A stretch of DNA of 64,000 bases, from positions 1-64,000 of the forward strand of contig JAPLOU010000025.1 in assembly GCA_026400535.1 (NCBI GenBank), written 5' to 3'. Positions 1 to 7,900 of the stretch are shown here, piece by piece. The number at the start of each line of letters is the position of its first letter. Within the stretch, counting starts at the first letter, position 1. A program made the position numbers and the translations under genes. Below the pieces are notes generated by a model. It was given only the letters and a program-made list of their open reading frames with translations, searched no databases and was not told where the DNA came from. The stretch is from Hyphomicrobiales bacterium. Its GTDB lineage: Bacteria; Pseudomonadota; Alphaproteobacteria; Rhizobiales; Beijerinckiaceae.

Positions 1-358
1 CCTCAGCGTAGTTGGGAGCAACCATCGGATAATCCTGCGGAAGACCCCACTTCTCGCGGTACTGCTCCGGGGACATGTTGTAAGCGGTGCGCAGGTGTCG
101 CTTCAGAGATTTGAACTTCTTCCCATCTTCCAGGCAGATGATGAAGTCATTCGTGATCGATTTCTTCACCGGTACAGCAGGCTTGGCCGGCTCGAATACA
201 ACCGGAATGTCCTGACCTGCCGAAACTTTGACAAGAGCGGAATGAATATCACTGATCAAGGATGGTATATCACCTGCCGAGACGGTGTTGTTCGCAAGAT
301 AGGCCGACACGATATCTGCCGTGAGCTCGATAAAGTTCGGGACAGCCGATTCGGACAT
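1..358 (-). CDS. mucR: MucR/Ros family zinc-finger transcriptional regulator (3' end cut by window edge)
   Basis: The reverse strand from an ATG at 358 reads about 119 codons and runs off the left edge. The N-terminal part (IELTADIVSAYLANNTV, LISDIHSAL) and the core (CLEDGKKFKSLKRHLRT, then EQYREKWGLP and YPMVAPNYAE) are hallmarks of the MucR/Ros family. These are small DNA-binding regulators that silence or activate AT-rich promoters for exopolysaccharide, motility and cell-cycle genes in alphaproteobacteria. In Ros the single zinc finger uses C-x2-C...H...H. Here the second Cys is Asp (CLED), as in many MucR proteins, and the residue after RHLRT is Ala where Ros and MucR have His, so the fourth ligand appears missing. 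The gene lies beside an AT-rich region that could be its own target. The C-terminus is not visible. Confidence 0.93.
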   Translation of the reverse strand, partial: MSESAVPNFIELTADIVSAYLANNTVSAGDIPSLISDIHSALVKVSAGQDIPVVFEPAKPAVPVKKSITNDFIICLEDGKKFKSLKRHLRTAYNMSPEQYREKWGLPQDYPMVAPNYAE

Positions 359-1057
359 TGATCTTCTCCAGATGAAACAATTGCTGCTTTCGTTTCGGAA
401 AACGTCTTTAACCCGCGAAAAGCGGGGGCAACGAGGCCAAGACGACCCCAGGCAGCAACCGCAAAATCACCACTGCTTCCATAAATGTCAAATAGCTGAC
501 AATCAAACGGTAAGTCATGAGGAATCTAACATCAAGTAAAATATATCGCAGAAAATCGGGTTCCGACATCAGGCCCGCCAGACGCACGGTACCAAATTGG
601 CAAGACAACCGAACGATAAAAATCTTGTCTCGCTCCAACGTCATATCAATATATGATTTAAATTAATTATATAAAACGAATACTTTAGAACATCTTCATC
701 GTCTTGTTTCAATTTATTTTTCAATTTTTTTGACTGATAAATCAGACATGACGATGAATGATCGTTTATCATGATAAATGACTCATCAACTGTTATTATG
801 AGAACTGAATTCTCTCCGTCATTGCCTTTTGGACGAAAAAAAGCTGATCACTGAAGGAGGGCACAAGCCTTGCTGTCACTTTGTGAGCAATCCTTGTCCG
901 AAGCCCACGTGGCGGTCGGCCAGCGCAGTGCTCGGAGGACATGTCGGAGCGGACTGGCGTTGCTTCGCCTGAGCGATACACAGCGGCCCGCCCCGGTGAT
1001 ACAGACTTGGTCGTGACGCCGGGACGGCCCCGGCAATCAGAAGCGTGAGACCTGTCG
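359..1057. other. Long AT-rich intergenic region between mucR and the S9 peptidase
   Basis: About 700 bp without a convincing protein gene. Positions 360-840 are far more AT-rich than the rest of the window, with T-runs and several TGATAAAT-like motifs, and then composition returns to high GC. The ORFs in it have no recognisable similarity and poor codon use for this genome. It probably carries the divergent promoters of mucR (leftward) and the peptidase (rightward). MucR-type proteins are known to bind AT-rich, T-A-step-containing DNA, so autoregulation is a reasonable inference. Confidence 0.6.
765..799 (+). promoter_or_regulatory. Palindromic operator candidate overlapping an extended -10 promoter
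   Basis: A perfect 14-bp palindrome, TTTATCATGATAAA, occupies 765-778. A related imperfect inverted repeat, CTGAT-AA-ATCAG, lies at 734-745. Downstream at 791-799 is TGTTATTAT, an extended -10 element (TG-n-TATTAT). The palindrome sits where the -35 region would be, so a bound protein would block transcription towards the peptidase at 1058. The bound factor is not known; the neighbouring MucR-like protein is one candidate. Confidence 0.4.
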
Positions 1058-3172
1058 ATGAGCTTTCTGCCCGCCCCCAAACCCCCGGTTGCCGACAAGC
1101 GCGTCGTGACACATACCGCTCACGGGCAGAACTGGAGCGATGAATACGACTGGATCAGGGCCGAGAACTGGCAGGAGGTGCTGCGGGATCCCGGCGCGCT
1201 TCCGTTCGACATAGACCGGCTGATGCGCGCCGAGAACCGCTATTCCAAGGCACTGATGAAGGACACGGCCAGCCTGCAGAAGCTGCTGGTGGCGGAGATG
1301 CGTGCCCGGATCAAGGAAGACGACAGCGCTCCGCCAAACAAGGATGGCCCATTTGCCTACTACAGCCGCTACAATCGCGGAGGTGAGCATCCCGTGATGT
1401 GCCGCAGGCCACGGGACGGCGGCAAGGAGCAGACGCTGCTCGATGCGCACAAGCTCTCGCGCGGCAAGGACTTCTTCGATCTCGGATCGGCAGCTCATTC
1501 ACCCAACCACGCGCTGCTCGGCTGGAGCAGCGACGAGGCGGGCTCGGAGTTGTACACGATCCGCATCCGGGCACTCGCATCGGGCCAGGACCTTGCCGAC
1601 ACCGTGAAAGAAACAGGCGGCGACCTGGTCTGGACAGCCGATTCGGCAGGCTTCTTCTATATCCGGTTGGATGCGAACCACCGTCCGTCCAGGGTCTATC
1701 TGCACCTCATCGGCACGGACCCTGCAGCGGATCGCCTTGTCCATGAGGAACAGGATGCTGGCATGTTCGTCTCGATCAGCGAGACGCAATCGGGCGCCTA
1801 TCTGCTGATCGAGGTCGGCGACCATGAGACCTCCGAGGTGAGGCTGGTCGACCTCACCGCACCGACGCGGCCCCCACGCCTCGTGCATCCGCGCCAGGAG
1901 GGGCTGCGCTACGACGTGGAGCATCATGGTGATCGCTTCCTGATGCTCACGAACAAGGACGGAGCCGAGGACTTCAAGATCATGCAGGCCCCCGTGGCCG
2001 CGCCGGAGATCGGCAACTGGACGGATCTGGTGCCTCACCGCGCCGGCTGCATGATCATTTCGCATGTCTGCCTCAGGGGGCGGCTGATCCGGATGGAACG
2101 GGAGAACTCGCTGCCGCGCATCGTCATCCGGGACCTTGCCAGCGGCGAGGAAGGCGCGATCGCCTTCGATGAGCAAGCCTACGGGCTTGGCATGGATGCA
2201 GGCCTTGAGTTCGACACCGACTGGCTGAGGTTCACCTATGCGTCGATGGCCCGGCCGGCCGAAACCTACGACTACAACATGGCGACGCGCGAGCGCATCC
2301 TGATCAAGCGGCAGGAAGTCCCCTCGGGCCATGATCCGGCGAACTACACGGTCAGGCGCGTGTTCGCCACGACCAGGGATGGGGCCGTAATCCCGGTCTC
2401 GCTGCTGCACCGCGCCGATCTCGACCTCGACGGCACGGCGCCTTGCCTGCTCTACGGCTACGGGTCCTACGGATCGTCGATGTCGGCTTCGTTCCGCGTC
2501 AGGCCGTTGTCCCTTGTCGACCGCGGCTTTGTCTATGCCATCGCCCATGTCAGGGGCGGCACGGAAAAGGGTTGGACCTGGTACCAGGACGGCAAGTTGG
2601 CCAAGAAGCCCAACAGCTTCACAGACTTCATCGCCGTCGGCGAGGAGCTGGCCCGGCTTGGCTACACCCGGGCAGGCCGGATCATCGCCGAAGGTGGCAG
2701 CGCGGGTGGGCTCCTGATGGGCGCGGTGGCAAACCTCAAGCCGGACCTGTTCGCCGGAATCATCGCGGACGTTCCCTTCGTCGACGTGCTCAACACGATC
2801 ATGGACGCGAGCATGCCGCTGACGCCGCCCGAATGGCCGGAATGGGGCAATCCGATCATGGACCCTGACGCCTTCCGCACGATACAGAGCTATTCGCCCT
2901 ACGAGAATGTCACGGCCCAGAGCTATCCGCCGATCCTCGCGATCGCCGGTCTGACCGATCCGCGCGTCACGTACTGGGAGCCGGCAAAGTGGGTGCAGCG
3001 CCTGCGCGACCGCATGACCGGCGGCGGGCCGGTGATGCTGCACATCAACATGTCGGCCGGCCATGGCGGCTCCACAGGACGCTTCGACTCGCTGAAAGAA
3101 ACCGCGCTGGCCTATGCCTTTGCGATCAAGGCGGCGAACGCGTTCAGGCCACTGGGAGAGGGCGTGGCCTGA
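1058..3172 (+). CDS. ptrB: S9 family serine peptidase, oligopeptidase B type
   Basis: 704 aa, the usual length for prolyl oligopeptidase/oligopeptidase B: an N-terminal beta-propeller that gates access and a C-terminal alpha/beta hydrolase domain. The nucleophile motif EGGSAGG places Ser at about residue 548. The likely acid is Asp634 in GLTDPRV and the base is His669 in [10 protein letters not shown]. The family cleaves short peptides after basic residues in the cytoplasm. The Y-P-P-I-L and PEWPEWGNP segments fit the oligopeptidase B branch. The start is the first ATG, preceded by a weak purine tract. The stop codon overlaps the start of the next gene (TGATG), indicating translational coupling with the isochorismatase-fold hydrolase. 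Substrate specificity cannot be read with certainty. Confidence 0.92.
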   Translation: MSFLPAPKPPVADKRVVTHTAHGQNWSDEYDWIRAENWQEVLRDPGALPFDIDRLMRAENRYSKALMKDTASLQKLLVAEMRARIKEDDSAPPNKDGPFAYYSRYNRGGEHPVMCRRPRDGGKEQTLLDAHKLSRGKDFFDLGSAAHSPNHALLGWSSDEAGSELYTIRIRALASGQDLADTVKETGGDLVWTADSAGFFYIRLDANHRPSRVYLHLIGTDPAADRLVHEEQDAGMFVSISETQSGAYLLIEVGDHETSEVRLVDLTAPTRPPRLVHPRQEGLRYDVEHHGDRFLMLTNKDGAEDFKIMQAPVAAPEIGNWTDLVPHRAGCMIISHVCLRGRLIRMERENSLPRIVIRDLASGEEGAIAFDEQAYGLGMDAGLEFDTDWLRFTYASMARPAETYDYNMATRERILIKRQEVPSGHDPANYTVRRVFATTRDGAVIPVSLLHRADLDLDGTAPCLLYGYGSYGSSMSASFRVRPLSLVDRGFVYAIAHVRGGTEKGWTWYQDGKLAKKPNSFTDFIAVGEELARLGYTRAGRIIAEGGSAGGLLMGAVANLKPDLFAGIIADVPFVDVLNTIMDASMPLTPPEWPEWGNPIMDPDAFRTIQSYSPYENVTAQSYPPILAIAGLTDPRVTYWEPAKWVQRLRDRMTGGGPVMLHINMSAGHGGSTGRFDSLKETALAYAFAIKAANAFRPLGEGVA

Positions 3173-3735
3173 TGCGGCTCCAGCAGCGGTCCTCTCATCT
3201 GGTCATCATCGATGTGCAGGAGCGGCTTCAGCCGGCCGTGCTGGAGCCGGACGGCATGCTGCGCAATCTCGGGCTCTTGCTTGCCGCCGCCACCCGGCTC
3301 AATCTGCCAACGACGCTGACGGAACAGTATCCAAAGGGTCTCGGGCCAACTGTCGCGTGCCTGAAGGAGCAGATCCCGCCTTGGGCCGTGACCGTGGAGA
3401 AGACGCGTTTCTCGGCCTTCGGCGCCGCGCACTTCGCGGAACGCTGTGAGGAGTTGCGCATCGGAGGGCGCGGCACACTTGTGGTCTGCGGCGCAGAAAC
3501 CCATGTCTGCGTGCTGCAGACCGTGCTTGACGCGCGGCTCGTGGGCTACCGTGTCGCCCTCGTCGCGGATGCGGTCTCGAGCCGCGCGCCGATCAGCATC
3601 CGCACGGGGCTTGACCGTGCCTCGGCGGCAGGCGTGGAGATCGTCACGACGGAAATGGTGGTGTTCGAGTGGCTCGAAGAAGCCGGCACCTCTGACTTCA
3701 AGGCGCTCGCGCCGCTGATCCGGGGGCCGGATTGA
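3172..3735 (+). CDS. Isochorismatase-family cysteine hydrolase
   Basis: 187 aa, starting at the ATG that overlaps the stop codon of the upstream peptidase by one base. The isochorismatase-like fold shows the catalytic triad of the family: Asp14 (LVIIDVQ), Lys77 (EKTRFSAF) and Cys113 (CGAETHVCV), with a conserved GAETHVCV loop. Members hydrolyse amides, ureides or related small molecules, and many have unknown substrates. The short form resembles the YcaC/isochorismatase domain-containing proteins rather than EntB. Coupling to a peptidase suggests a shared transcript but does not give a substrate. It ends shortly before a convergent membrane-protein gene. Confidence 0.88.
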   Translation: MRLQQRSSHLVIIDVQERLQPAVLEPDGMLRNLGLLLAAATRLNLPTTLTEQYPKGLGPTVACLKEQIPPWAVTVEKTRFSAFGAAHFAERCEELRIGGRGTLVVCGAETHVCVLQTVLDARLVGYRVALVADAVSSRAPISIRTGLDRASAAGVEIVTTEMVVFEWLEEAGTSDFKALAPLIRGPD

Positions 3736-3776
3736 TTGCTTCACCCGCGCCGGATTTGAGCAGGCGTCGGGGGGGC

Positions 3777-5042
3777 TCAGGCCCCCGACGCCTGGCTTTG
3801 CAAGCGGCGCTGCGCCATGAACTGCTTCAATTCGTCCATGGACCTGAACAGGTGCTGCTCGTCGGGCGTGGTCACTCTGATCCGCCCATCGGCCAGCATG
3901 GCGTAGGCACTGTCCCCGACAGTGTAGGCTGCCACGATGCCTTCGTCCGACGCGACCGGTTCGGGAGGTGCTTCCGGCGCGGCGGGACTTGCGGGAACGA
4001 ACGCATCCGGCGCGACGATGGACGGGACATCGGCTGCCCTGTCGTCCAGCGCGTCAGGCCTGGCGGCTCTTGCCTCCTGGTTCAGCACGGGCAGCGGCGA
4101 CCGAAGGTCGGCCCGCAGATCGTCGAAGATCGCATCGAGAGGCGTTGATTGTTCAGGCTCATCCGCGACGGGATACGGTTCGGCGTGCTGCGACCGCTTC
4201 ATCGCTGCCGGCATCTCGGCTTTCAGGCTCCTGACGACATCATCGACCTTCGCCAGCAGATCTTCCGTCCGCAGCGCCGGAAGGGCTGGGCTGTCAACCG
4301 CGCGATTCTCCTTGACCGCGCCGGGCTCGGAATGCGGTGAAGCGGGCGTCTCGCGCGCCAGATCGGGGCCGCGCTCGATCTCGCGGAGCAGATCATCGAG
4401 CGAGGCGCGATCGTCATCGCTGATCGCAGGGGCTGGAGCCGGGCCTGCCGCGACCAAGACCGAGCGCGGCGCCTCGACCGCATCCGTCCAGGTGACAGAG
4501 CCACCGACGCCGGACGGGGCTGGCTCGGGGATAGTGTCCGTCCCGGTCGCAGGCTCGGTGAGGTCAGTGGGCGTTTCCGGTGCGGCACTGACGGAGCCGA
4601 AAATGGATTTTGCGGCCATGGCGAGCCCGCCCGCCGCGACGCCTGCGACGGCAACGGGCGGCAGAGCAGTGGGCGTTGTCGCCTCTGCCAGCGTCGGTGT
4701 GGCCGACAGGGTACGGGCAGGCTCGACCGGCGCAGCTGTGTCAAAGGCAGGGATGATGGCCCTGTCGAGCGCCTGTACCGCCCGCAATGCCAGAAGATCC
4801 TCGCGCAAGGCACTCAAACGGATGAGGACCGTTCCGATCAGCACACAGATCAGCCCGGCGGACCCGAAAACCGCGCCGGCCATGACCAGCGTACCCCCCC
4901 AATCAAGCATGTAGTATGGGGCTCCCCAGCCAGCCAGTCCAAGCCCGGCCAGAAGCAACACAACCCCGACAAACTGTCCCAACCGCCCCAATGCACCCGC
5001 TCCCGCATTCGTGCAACCACGCAAGATCTCGGGATTTCTCAT
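3777..5042 (-). CDS. Membrane protein of unknown function with a long Ala/Pro-rich cytoplasmic region
   Basis: About 421 aa from the ATG at 5042; a TTG at 5075 is an alternative start. Two hydrophobic segments near the N-terminus (roughly residues 15-40 and 45-75) probably form a transmembrane hairpin. They are followed by about 280 residues of low-complexity, Ala/Pro/Asp-rich sequence. A short ordered C-terminal piece (YTVGDSAYAMLADGRIRV, then HLFRSMDELKQFMAQRR) looks folded. No enzyme motif was recognised. High-GC third positions on the coding strand support it as a gene. The architecture resembles envelope scaffolds found in this order, but no function is assigned. Confidence 0.75.
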   Translation of the reverse strand: MRNPEILRGCTNAGAGALGRLGQFVGVVLLLAGLGLAGWGAPYYMLDWGGTLVMAGAVFGSAGLICVLIGTVLIRLSALREDLLALRAVQALDRAIIPAFDTAAPVEPARTLSATPTLAEATTPTALPPVAVAGVAAGGLAMAAKSIFGSVSAAPETPTDLTEPATGTDTIPEPAPSGVGGSVTWTDAVEAPRSVLVAAGPAPAPAISDDDRASLDDLLREIERGPDLARETPASPHSEPGAVKENRAVDSPALPALRTEDLLAKVDDVVRSLKAEMPAAMKRSQHAEPYPVADEPEQSTPLDAIFDDLRADLRSPLPVLNQEARAARPDALDDRAADVPSIVAPDAFVPASPAAPEAPPEPVASDEGIVAAYTVGDSAYAMLADGRIRVTTPDEQHLFRSMDELKQFMAQRRLQSQASGA

Positions 5043-5215
5043 ACAACCTATCCGGACAATTGCCAATTTAGCCAAGCCGCGCGGGCGACGCCCGGTTGCT
5101 GTTGCGCGTCCGGCAGCTTAACTAGGGTTCACGTCGCCCGGCAGCCGCCGGGCGCGCGCCGGATGGTTCGCCGAAAGTGGTCCGCCGGCCTGTCCATTGT
5201 CCTGAGGAGACGTCG

Positions 5216-5815
5216 ATGTCGTTCACGCTGCCGGATCTGCCCTATGCCCATGATGCGCTTCAGCCCTACATGTCCAAGGAGACGCTGGAGTACCATCACG
5301 ACAAGCACCACCTCGCCTATGTGAACAACGGCAACAACCTGATCAAGGGCACCGAGTTCGAGGGCAAGAGCCTTGAAGACATCGTGAGAGGCTCGTTCGG
5401 CAAGAATGCGGCGCTGTTCAACAATGCCGGGCAGCACTTCAACCACATGCATTTCTGGAAATGGATGAAGCCGAACGGTGGCGGCAGCATTCCCGGCGCG
5501 CTCGAAAAGGCCATCATCGAGGCCTTCGGATCAGTCGCCAAGATGAAGGAGGACTTCATTGCGGCCGGCGTTGGCCAGTTCGGCTCGGGCTGGCACTGGC
5601 TGGCCGTCCAGGGCGGCAAGATTGTGGTGATGAAGACCCCGAACGGCGAAAGCCCGCTGGTCCATGGCGCGACGCCGATTCTCGGCAACGATGTCTGGGA
5701 GCACAGCTACTATATCGACTACCGCAACCGCCGCCCGGATTACTGCAAGGCGTTCATCGAGAACCTCGTGAACTGGTCGTATGTGGCGGAGCTGCATGCC
5801 GCTGCCATCACCTGA
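5216..5815 (+). CDS. sodB: Superoxide dismutase (Fe/Mn)
   Basis: 199 aa, the normal length for the iron/manganese family, which converts superoxide to hydrogen peroxide and oxygen in the cytoplasm. Metal ligands are visible at His27 (EYHHDKHH), His74 (GQHFNHMHFW), Asp159 and His163 (DVWEHSYYIDY). The start ATG is preceded by GAGGAG at a good distance; an upstream in-frame codon is not needed. The motif FGSGWHWL is typical of the family. Fe versus Mn preference cannot be decided by eye, though the sequence resembles alphaproteobacterial SodB. A strong terminator follows. Confidence 0.96.
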   Translation: MSFTLPDLPYAHDALQPYMSKETLEYHHDKHHLAYVNNGNNLIKGTEFEGKSLEDIVRGSFGKNAALFNNAGQHFNHMHFWKWMKPNGGGSIPGALEKAIIEAFGSVAKMKEDFIAAGVGQFGSGWHWLAVQGGKIVVMKTPNGESPLVHGATPILGNDVWEHSYYIDYRNRRPDYCKAFIENLVNWSYVAELHAAAIT

Positions 5816-5842
5816 GCGGTTCTGGGCACGGCTGAGCCATGA

Positions 5843-5864
5843 CGGGGCCTTGCGGCCCCGTTTT
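5843..5864 (+). terminator. Rho-independent terminator after sodB
   Basis: A perfect 7-bp stem, CGGGGCC and GGCCCCG around a TTGC loop, is followed by TTTT. It lies 28 bases after the sodB stop, at the convergent end of the ydjC-like gene. Confidence 0.8.
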
Positions 5865-6697
5865 CAGGCCGGGCCAAGTCCGGCAAAGCGGGCCACGGCC
5901 CACCTGGCAGGGAGCGCCCCAGCGAGCAGCGCGGCATGCTCCAGCGGTCTTGTCGCCACCACGGGCTCAAGGCGAACGAGTTCGTCATCGACATGGCCGG
6001 GATGGCACATGACGAGATGGCGCGGACCAGGGGCGACCAGAAAGCACGCCATATCGGCGACGACATCACGGGCCGGATCGAAGGGCGAGACGCCGGCAAA
6101 GCCGCGGTTGGTCGCAAACCCTGCTGACCTTGCCGCTGTCCCGAAGCCTGCGGCGAGGCCCCCGATGGTCAAGGCCTTGGCCACAGCGACGCCACGCGCA
6201 CGGATGGCGCCAACACTGTCCGCAGGGTCCCGCAGATACGGCTTTGCGCCAGGATAGCGTCGCAACAGCTCGGCCAGCACAAGCCCGCGCAGGCCGGGCA
6301 TGGCGTGGACATGCTGATGGCCGTCGACAAAATCCGGCGCGCGGCCCATCACGTCTTCGAACGCATCGACCTGCCGCGTGATCTCGGCGGCAATCTCGGC
6401 GCGCGCGGACGGTGACAGCAACGCCGCGCGAATGACCGCACCCAGGGAGGGCAACGCATCGCCAGGCGCCAGGCGCGGCATGGGTCCGAGCGGGGCGGCG
6501 CATGTCAGATTGAGATGCACCCCAATATCGATGGCATGGGCGTGCAGTGCGATCTCGCGGGCCCATATGCGCCAATGCGGCCGGTTGGTCATCGCGCCGG
6601 TTGCGCTGAGCCGACCCGCCGCAGCCAATTCGACGATGGCACGGCTGACCCCCTCGGTCAGGGCGAAATCATCGGCGCAGAGCACGAAACGGGTCAT
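5864..6697 (-). CDS. ChbG/YdjC (HpnK-like) carbohydrate deacetylase
   Basis: 277 aa with the YdjC-family signatures: an N-terminal CADDFALTEGVSRAI with the metal-binding Asp pair (residues 9-10), IDIGVHLNLT, and FVDGHQHVHAMPGL in the middle. The family removes N-acetyl groups from sugars; HpnK members are linked to hopanoid or lipid-linked sugar metabolism. The next gene, divergent and about 150 bp away, encodes a GT2 glycosyltransferase followed by murJ, which suggests a role in a lipid-linked glycan. The substrate is inferred only. It starts at an ATG at 6697. Confidence 0.87.
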   Translation of the reverse strand: MTRFVLCADDFALTEGVSRAIVELAAAGRLSATGAMTNRPHWRIWAREIALHAHAIDIGVHLNLTCAAPLGPMPRLAPGDALPSLGAVIRAALLSPSARAEIAAEITRQVDAFEDVMGRAPDFVDGHQHVHAMPGLRGLVLAELLRRYPGAKPYLRDPADSVGAIRARGVAVAKALTIGGLAAGFGTAARSAGFATNRGFAGVSPFDPARDVVADMACFLVAPGPRHLVMCHPGHVDDELVRLEPVVATRPLEHAALLAGALPARWAVARFAGLGPA

Positions 6698-6846
6698 GTT
6701 CGGTTCACATCAGGGACGTCATTCTGGTTCAAGCACATGCGACAATCGGCTTGGCAAAGCAAACCACAACGCACTTCGGGCTTGTTGGAGCCGCGCCGGT
6801 CCGCTTGTGTGCCGACATACTGACCTAAACGACATATGGAACCGAC

Positions 6847-7836
6847 GTGGTGACACCTGTCATATCCAGACCAGAGATTGAGCTTTCGGTCGTCATTCCG
6901 GTTTTCAACGAGGCGCGCAATCTCAGGCCGCTGATCGAGGCCCTGCGTCCCGTCCTCGACCGCGAAGCCTCAGGATGGGAGGTGATCTTTGTCGATGACG
7001 GCAGCGCCGATGATTCGCTTGCCGTGATCCGGGAGCTCAACCGCATCGATGCGCGGCTGCGGGCCGTGTCATTCAGCCGCAATTTCGGCAAGGAGATCGC
7101 CATTGCAGCAGGTCTGGACCATGCCCGCGGGCGCGCCGTCGCCATCATGGACGCTGACCTGCAGCACCCTCCTGCAGTGCTGGCGATCTTCCTCGCCAGA
7201 TGGCGCGAAGGCTACGGCATGGTCTACGGCGTGCGCTCGGACCGCAACGGCGAAAGCCAGATCAAGCGCAGCTTTGCACGCGCCTTCTACAAGTTGTTCG
7301 AGCGCTTCGGCGAAACGCGCCTGCCGGAGGGGGCGGGCGATTTCAGGCTGATGGACCGCAAGGCCGTCGACGCGCTGTGCGCCATGGGCGAACGCGCGCG
7401 CTTTTCGAAGGGGCTCTATGCTTGGGTCGGCTTCAAAAGCGTTGGCGTCGAATTCGACGTGGCCGCACGGCTGCATGGCGCAACCAAGTTCAACTTCCGC
7501 AAGCTGTTCAGTTTCGCCTTCGACGGCATCTCCTCCTTCTCGACAGTGCCGCTGAAGATCGCCACCTATGTGGGCGTTGTCATCGCTATGTTCGCGACGG
7601 GGCTCGCCACCTTCTACGCGCTGCGGACGCTGTTGTTCGGCACGGACCTGCCTGGCTTTCCGACGCTCGTTGTGTCGATCATGTTCTTCTCCGGCATCCA
7701 GCTGATTTCGCTGGGGCTGATCGGCGAATATGTCGGCCGCATCTTCGCCGAGGTGAAGCGCCGCCCGCTCTATCTGGTCGGCGAACATGTGGGAATTGCC
7801 GAGGACCATCCGCGGAAACCCGCAGCGATCACCTGA
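6847..7836 (+). CDS. GT2 family glycosyltransferase (DPM1/GtrB-like) with C-terminal membrane segments
   Basis: About 329 aa. A GT-A domain (LSVVIPVFNEARNL, FVDDGSADDS, metal-binding IMDADLQHPP) is followed by two C-terminal hydrophobic helices (around residues 235-260 and 270-295). This is the layout of polyprenyl-phosphate sugar transferases such as GtrB and ArnC relatives. They load a sugar onto undecaprenyl phosphate at the inner membrane. The start is a GTG at 6847 or the adjacent GTG at 6850; an upstream ATG at 6837 is followed at once by a stop. The donor sugar is unknown. The downstream lipid II flippase gene and the divergent deacetylase strengthen an envelope role. Confidence 0.88.
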   Translation: MVTPVISRPEIELSVVIPVFNEARNLRPLIEALRPVLDREASGWEVIFVDDGSADDSLAVIRELNRIDARLRAVSFSRNFGKEIAIAAGLDHARGRAVAIMDADLQHPPAVLAIFLARWREGYGMVYGVRSDRNGESQIKRSFARAFYKLFERFGETRLPEGAGDFRLMDRKAVDALCAMGERARFSKGLYAWVGFKSVGVEFDVAARLHGATKFNFRKLFSFAFDGISSFSTVPLKIATYVGVVIAMFATGLATFYALRTLLFGTDLPGFPTLVVSIMFFSGIQLISLGLIGEYVGRIFAEVKRRPLYLVGEHVGIAEDHPRKPAAIT

Positions 7837-7900
7837 TCGCGTGATCGGGCCTGCGCATGGTTGACCACATCCTGCAGGCGCGCGACGGTCCGGCCTGACC

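Noticed and set aside
408..644. 78-codon minus-strand ORF upstream of mucR
   Set aside because: AT-rich, hydrophobic by composition, no ribosome site and no recognised similarity; it fits better as regulatory DNA.
796..1112. Overlapping minus-strand ORFs before the peptidase
   Set aside because: They overlap the start of a clear gene and each other in different frames and show no family motif.
1499..3064. 521-codon ORF opposite the peptidase gene
   Set aside because: Typical high-GC antisense shadow; the composition is Arg/His/Asp-rich and the sense gene has an intact catalytic triad.
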